Origin: an uncultured Erysipelotrichaceae bacterium
GTDB taxonomy: Bacteria > Bacillota_I > Bacilli_A > RF39 > UBA660
Direction of reading: 5' to 3'
Length of the DNA: 8,935 nt
NCBI GenBank assembly: GCA_902797415.1
Contig: CADBSQ010000054.1
Location: 1-8,935 of the forward strand
Below, piece after piece: positions 6,651 to 8,935 of the stretch (position 1 is its first letter; each line of letters starts with the position of its first letter). The translations under genes and the position numbers were made by a program. Below the pieces are notes generated by a model. It did no database searches and was not told where the DNA came from. It saw nothing but the letters and a program-made list of their open reading frames with translations.

Positions 6651-7272
6651 TTTATTAATAGATAGGGATAACCTATCTAAAAACATAATAGTTGAGAATA
6701 AATCTACAATTAATTTAATAAACATAAAAGGAAAACAAAAAACAACTATTGAACTAAAAGACAACGCAGAATTAACATTAAACATCTTCTCAAAACATAG
6801 TCTTGATTTAAATATAAATGTTAAGCTTTATAATAATTCAAACCTTATCATAAATTCATCTTTTATTAACAATGATAAACACAAAGAAAAAATTAACATA
6901 AATATAAATGGTTCTGATAACGAGGTTAATGTTAATGCTAGAGGCATAAACAATGGCAATGATGTAATAATTGAATTAAATGGTAATAACGTTAAAAATG
7001 CAAGAAACAATGTTTTTTATGAATACGCAAAAGTAATAAATAACACAAATGCAAAAAACATTTTAATTCCAAATCTTTTAGTAGATAACTGTGATGTAAC
7101 ATTTAATCATGGTGTTAGTATTGGTCATATTAAAGATAAAAATATTTTTTATCTAGAAAGTAAGGGTATTAAAAGAAAGAAAGCTATAGAACTTTTGGAG
7201 CATGGATTTATTCTTTCTGTTATGGATGAAAAAATTAAAGACCAAATAAATCTTTCATTGAAGGAGGATTAA
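6643..7272 (+). CDS. sufD: Half-length SufD/SufB-family scaffold protein
   Basis: This is the binding partner of SufC. The protein has 209 residues from ATG 6643; a GTG at 6634 would add three. SufD and SufB normally exceed 400, so the N-terminal half is absent. Residues about 13-155 are alternating short strands with Asn at the turns (41 Asn in the protein), matching the SufBD right-handed beta-helix. The C-terminal block is well conserved: NVFYEYAKV (123-131), NHGVSIG (155-161) with H156 at the place of E. coli SufD H360, IFYLESKGI (168-176), then helices about 177-205 that bind SufC. HG rather than HEA makes it more SufD-like than SufB-like. It has one cysteine, C150; the position of SufD C358 is Phe154. 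No good Shine-Dalgarno is seen; translation probably couples to sufC. Confidence 0.85.
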   Translation: MNNLLIDRDNLSKNIIVENKSTINLINIKGKQKTTIELKDNAELTLNIFSKHSLDLNINVKLYNNSNLIINSSFINNDKHKEKINININGSDNEVNVNARGINNGNDVIIELNGNNVKNARNNVFYEYAKVINNTNAKNILIPNLLVDNCDVTFNHGVSIGHIKDKNIFYLESKGIKRKKAIELLEHGFILSVMDEKIKDQINLSLKED

Positions 7273-7273
7273 T

Positions 7274-8473
7274 ATGAATTATAAAAAAGATTTTCCTATG
7301 CTAAATAAAGATATTATATATTTTGATAATGGAGCAACCACATTTAAGCCTAAATGTGTAATAGAATCTATAACAGATTATTATTCTAACTATACTGCAA
7401 ATGCTCATAGAGGTGATTATAAAATAAGCTTGATGGTCGATATGGCTTATGAAGGGGCAAGAGAAAAAGTTAGAAATTTTATCAATGCGAGATCTAACGA
7501 AGAAGTTGTTTTCACAAGTGGAGCAACTGCATCTTTAAATATGATTACACAAGGTTTTTTTAAGCATATTTTGGAAGAAAATGACGAAGTAATAATCACA
7601 CATGACGAGCATGCAAGCGTTGTCCTCCCTTGGTTTATCCTTGAAAAAGATTTAGGAATAAAAGTTAAATTTTTACCTCTTGATGAAAACTTGCATGTTA
7701 ACATGGATAATCTTAAAAAGATAGTTACACCTAAAACTAAAGTTATATGTTTATCAGAAGTTACTAATGTAATCGGTGATGAAAGACCTATTAAAGAAAT
7801 TTGTACTTTTGCTAAAAAAAATAACATATTTACTGTAGTAGATGGTTCGCAAAGTGTACCTCATAAAAAAACTGATGTTAAATCTTCTGATGTTGATTTT
7901 CTTGTATTCTCTGGCCATAAAATGTGTGGACCTACTGGTATAGGGGTTCTTTATGGTAAAAAAGAATTATTGGAAGAAATGGAGCCTTTAATCTATGGTG
8001 GTGGCATGAATGAATCCTTCGATGATTCAGACCATATTTACTTAAAGGACTTACCTACAAGGCTGGAAGCTGGTACACCTAATATAGCAGGGGCAATTGG
8101 ACTAGGCGCTGCCATAGACTACTTAGAAAAAATAGGTATGGACAATATAAACGTGCAAGAAATAAAACTCAAAAAATATTTAGTTGAAAAATTATCTAAA
8201 ATAAAACACATTGATATTATTAATCCGGAAGCAGAAAATGGAATATGTGCCTTTAATGTTGATGGTATTTTTCCTCAAGATGTTGCCATATATTTAGATA
8301 AATACAACATTTGTGTGCGTGCAGGAAATCACTGTGCGAAGCTTGCTAAGAATGAAATAGGAACGAAAAACACCGTTAGAATAAGTATGTATTTTTACAA
8401 TACTATTGAAGAAATCGATAAATTAGTTGAACTACTAAGTGACAAAGAAAAGATAATGAAAGAAATGATTTAA
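7274..8473 (+). CDS. sufS: Cysteine desulfurase SufS
   Basis: A pyridoxal-phosphate enzyme that removes sulfur from L-cysteine, forming alanine and an enzyme persulfide. The 399 residues fit group II desulfurases (SufS/CsdA). Key residues: TSGAT (81-85) in the cofactor phosphate region, DEHAS with H113 stacking on PLP, D190 and Q193 in DGSQ, and the Schiff-base lysine K216 in SGHK. The persulfide cysteine is C354 in RAGNHCA (349-355), in the short lobe typical of SufS rather than the longer flexible loop of IscS. R349 is the conserved substrate-carboxylate arginine. ATG 7274 follows AAGGAGG (7261-7267) by six bases, the best ribosome binding site of the operon, and begins one base after the scaffold stop. 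The adjacent sufU is its sulfur acceptor. Confidence 0.95.
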   Translation: MNYKKDFPMLNKDIIYFDNGATTFKPKCVIESITDYYSNYTANAHRGDYKISLMVDMAYEGAREKVRNFINARSNEEVVFTSGATASLNMITQGFFKHILEENDEVIITHDEHASVVLPWFILEKDLGIKVKFLPLDENLHVNMDNLKKIVTPKTKVICLSEVTNVIGDERPIKEICTFAKKNNIFTVVDGSQSVPHKKTDVKSSDVDFLVFSGHKMCGPTGIGVLYGKKELLEEMEPLIYGGGMNESFDDSDHIYLKDLPTRLEAGTPNIAGAIGLGAAIDYLEKIGMDNINVQEIKLKKYLVEKLSKIKHIDIINPEAENGICAFNVDGIFPQDVAIYLDKYNICVRAGNHCAKLAKNEIGTKNTVRISMYFYNTIEEIDKLVELLSDKEKIMKEMI

Positions 8474-8908
8474 ATGGACGCTGAATTAAAAAGGGAAGTA
8501 TTATATGATAATTATACTAATCCTAAAAATAAAGAAGATGATATTAGTGATGAATCTTATACATATGAAAATGCTAATAATGCTTCATGTATAGATAACA
8601 TTAATCTTTATATAAAGTTTAATGGAAATATTATAGAAGACATTAAGTTTAATGGTGAAGCATGTGCTATATCCACGGCATCAACTTCTATCATGATTAA
8701 GGAGTTGATTGGTAAAACACTAGATGAAGCATTACATTTTATAGATAACTTCGATAACATGGTCCATGAAAAAGAGTATGATGCTTCTTTATTTAGTGAA
8801 GCAATAGTATTTGATGAAATTTATAAACAACAAAACAGAATAACTTGCGCTACACTTCCATATATAGGAATCAAAAAAGCAATTGAAAAACAAAAGGCTA
8901 GTCTCTAG
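8474..8908 (+). CDS. sufU: Zinc-dependent sulfurtransferase SufU
   Basis: In Firmicutes SufU is the zinc-bound acceptor that takes persulfide sulfur from SufS and passes it to the scaffold. The 144 residues fit the family. Zinc ligands are visible as C39 and D41 (CID, where CGD is usual), C64 in GEACAIS and C125 in ITCATLP; R122 is also conserved. The 61-residue distance from C64 to C125 matches the SufU insertion (B. subtilis 62) and rules out a plain IscU, where it is about 43. The ATG follows the sufS stop TAA directly with only a weak GAAAGA-type site upstream, so it is probably coupled to sufS translation. Its stop codon lies inside the terminator stem. No sufB follows within the window. 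Confidence 0.93.
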   Translation: MDAELKREVLYDNYTNPKNKEDDISDESYTYENANNASCIDNINLYIKFNGNIIEDIKFNGEACAISTASTSIMIKELIGKTLDEALHFIDNFDNMVHEKEYDASLFSEAIVFDEIYKQQNRITCATLPYIGIKKAIEKQKASL

Positions 8909-8920
8909 CTTTTTTATTTT
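8892..8920 (+). terminator. Intrinsic terminator overlapping the sufU stop codon
   Basis: AAAAGGCTAG (8892-8901) pairs with CTAGCTTTTT (8905-8914) over 10 bp with one G-T pair and a 3-base loop, followed by TATTTT. The sufU TAG (8906-8908) is in the descending arm. It should end, or partly attenuate, the suf transcript. Confidence 0.8.
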
Positions 8921-8935
8921 AAGATTTATATATAA

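Noticed and set aside
7274..8908. IscS-IscU pair instead of SufS-SufU
   Set aside because: The persulfide loop around C354 is of the short SufS type, and the C64-C125 spacing in the second protein includes the SufU insertion. sufC is in the same operon.
1..8935. CRISPR arrays, tRNA or rRNA genes, complete insertion sequences
   Set aside because: No direct repeat arrays, no tRNA-like cloverleaf sequence and no complete transposase with paired ends were seen.

Overview
The window is very AT-rich. It uses the standard bacterial code: TGA is a stop (it ends rlmN and prpC), no reading frame contains an internal TGA, and tryptophan is TGG. Shine-Dalgarno sites are strong (GGAGG-type), genes are packed tightly on one strand, and the rlmN-prpC-prkC-rsgA-rpe order is the classic Firmicutes/Bacilli arrangement. 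Together this points to an AT-rich, probably small-genome member of the Bacillota (Erysipelotrichales, Acholeplasmatales or RF39-like lineages are my guess). It is not a Mycoplasma with code 4. The three PASTA domains on the kinase argue for a peptidoglycan-containing cell. The exact taxon is inference.

Layout. Positions 1-91 hold the first 30 codons of a gene on the minus strand, with its own promoter and ribosome binding site. A pair of inverted 11-bp elements straddles that promoter. Positions 156-305 are intergenic, with one orphan terminator-like hairpin. A good sigma-A-type promoter at 306-334 then starts operon 1 (359-5321): rlmN (23S rRNA methyltransferase), prpC (PP2C phosphatase), prkC (PASTA Ser/Thr kinase), rsgA (ribosome assembly GTPase) and rpe (ribulose-phosphate epimerase). 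Each gene overlaps the next by 1 to 8 bases, so all five are likely translationally coupled.

A 48-bp gap carrying an extended -10 element separates operon 2 (5370-8908): a six-helix DUF308-type membrane protein, sufC (ATPase), a half-length SufD/SufB-type scaffold, sufS (cysteine desulfurase) and sufU (Zn sulfur-transfer protein). A hairpin terminator overlaps the sufU stop codon, and the window ends 27 bases after that codon.

How they work together. PrkC and PrpC form a reversible phosphorylation pair that may sense cell-wall fragments; RlmN and RsgA act on ribosome modification and maturation; Rpe is pentose-phosphate metabolism. In operon 2, SufS takes sulfur from cysteine, SufU carries it, and SufC plus the scaffold build Fe-S clusters. 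RlmN is itself a radical-SAM [4Fe-4S] enzyme and so a plausible client. Most of the window is recognisable housekeeping. The points that merit a second look are the reduced SUF scaffold with no SufB in view, the operator-like inverted repeat at the divergent promoter, and the unexplained hairpin before rlmN.
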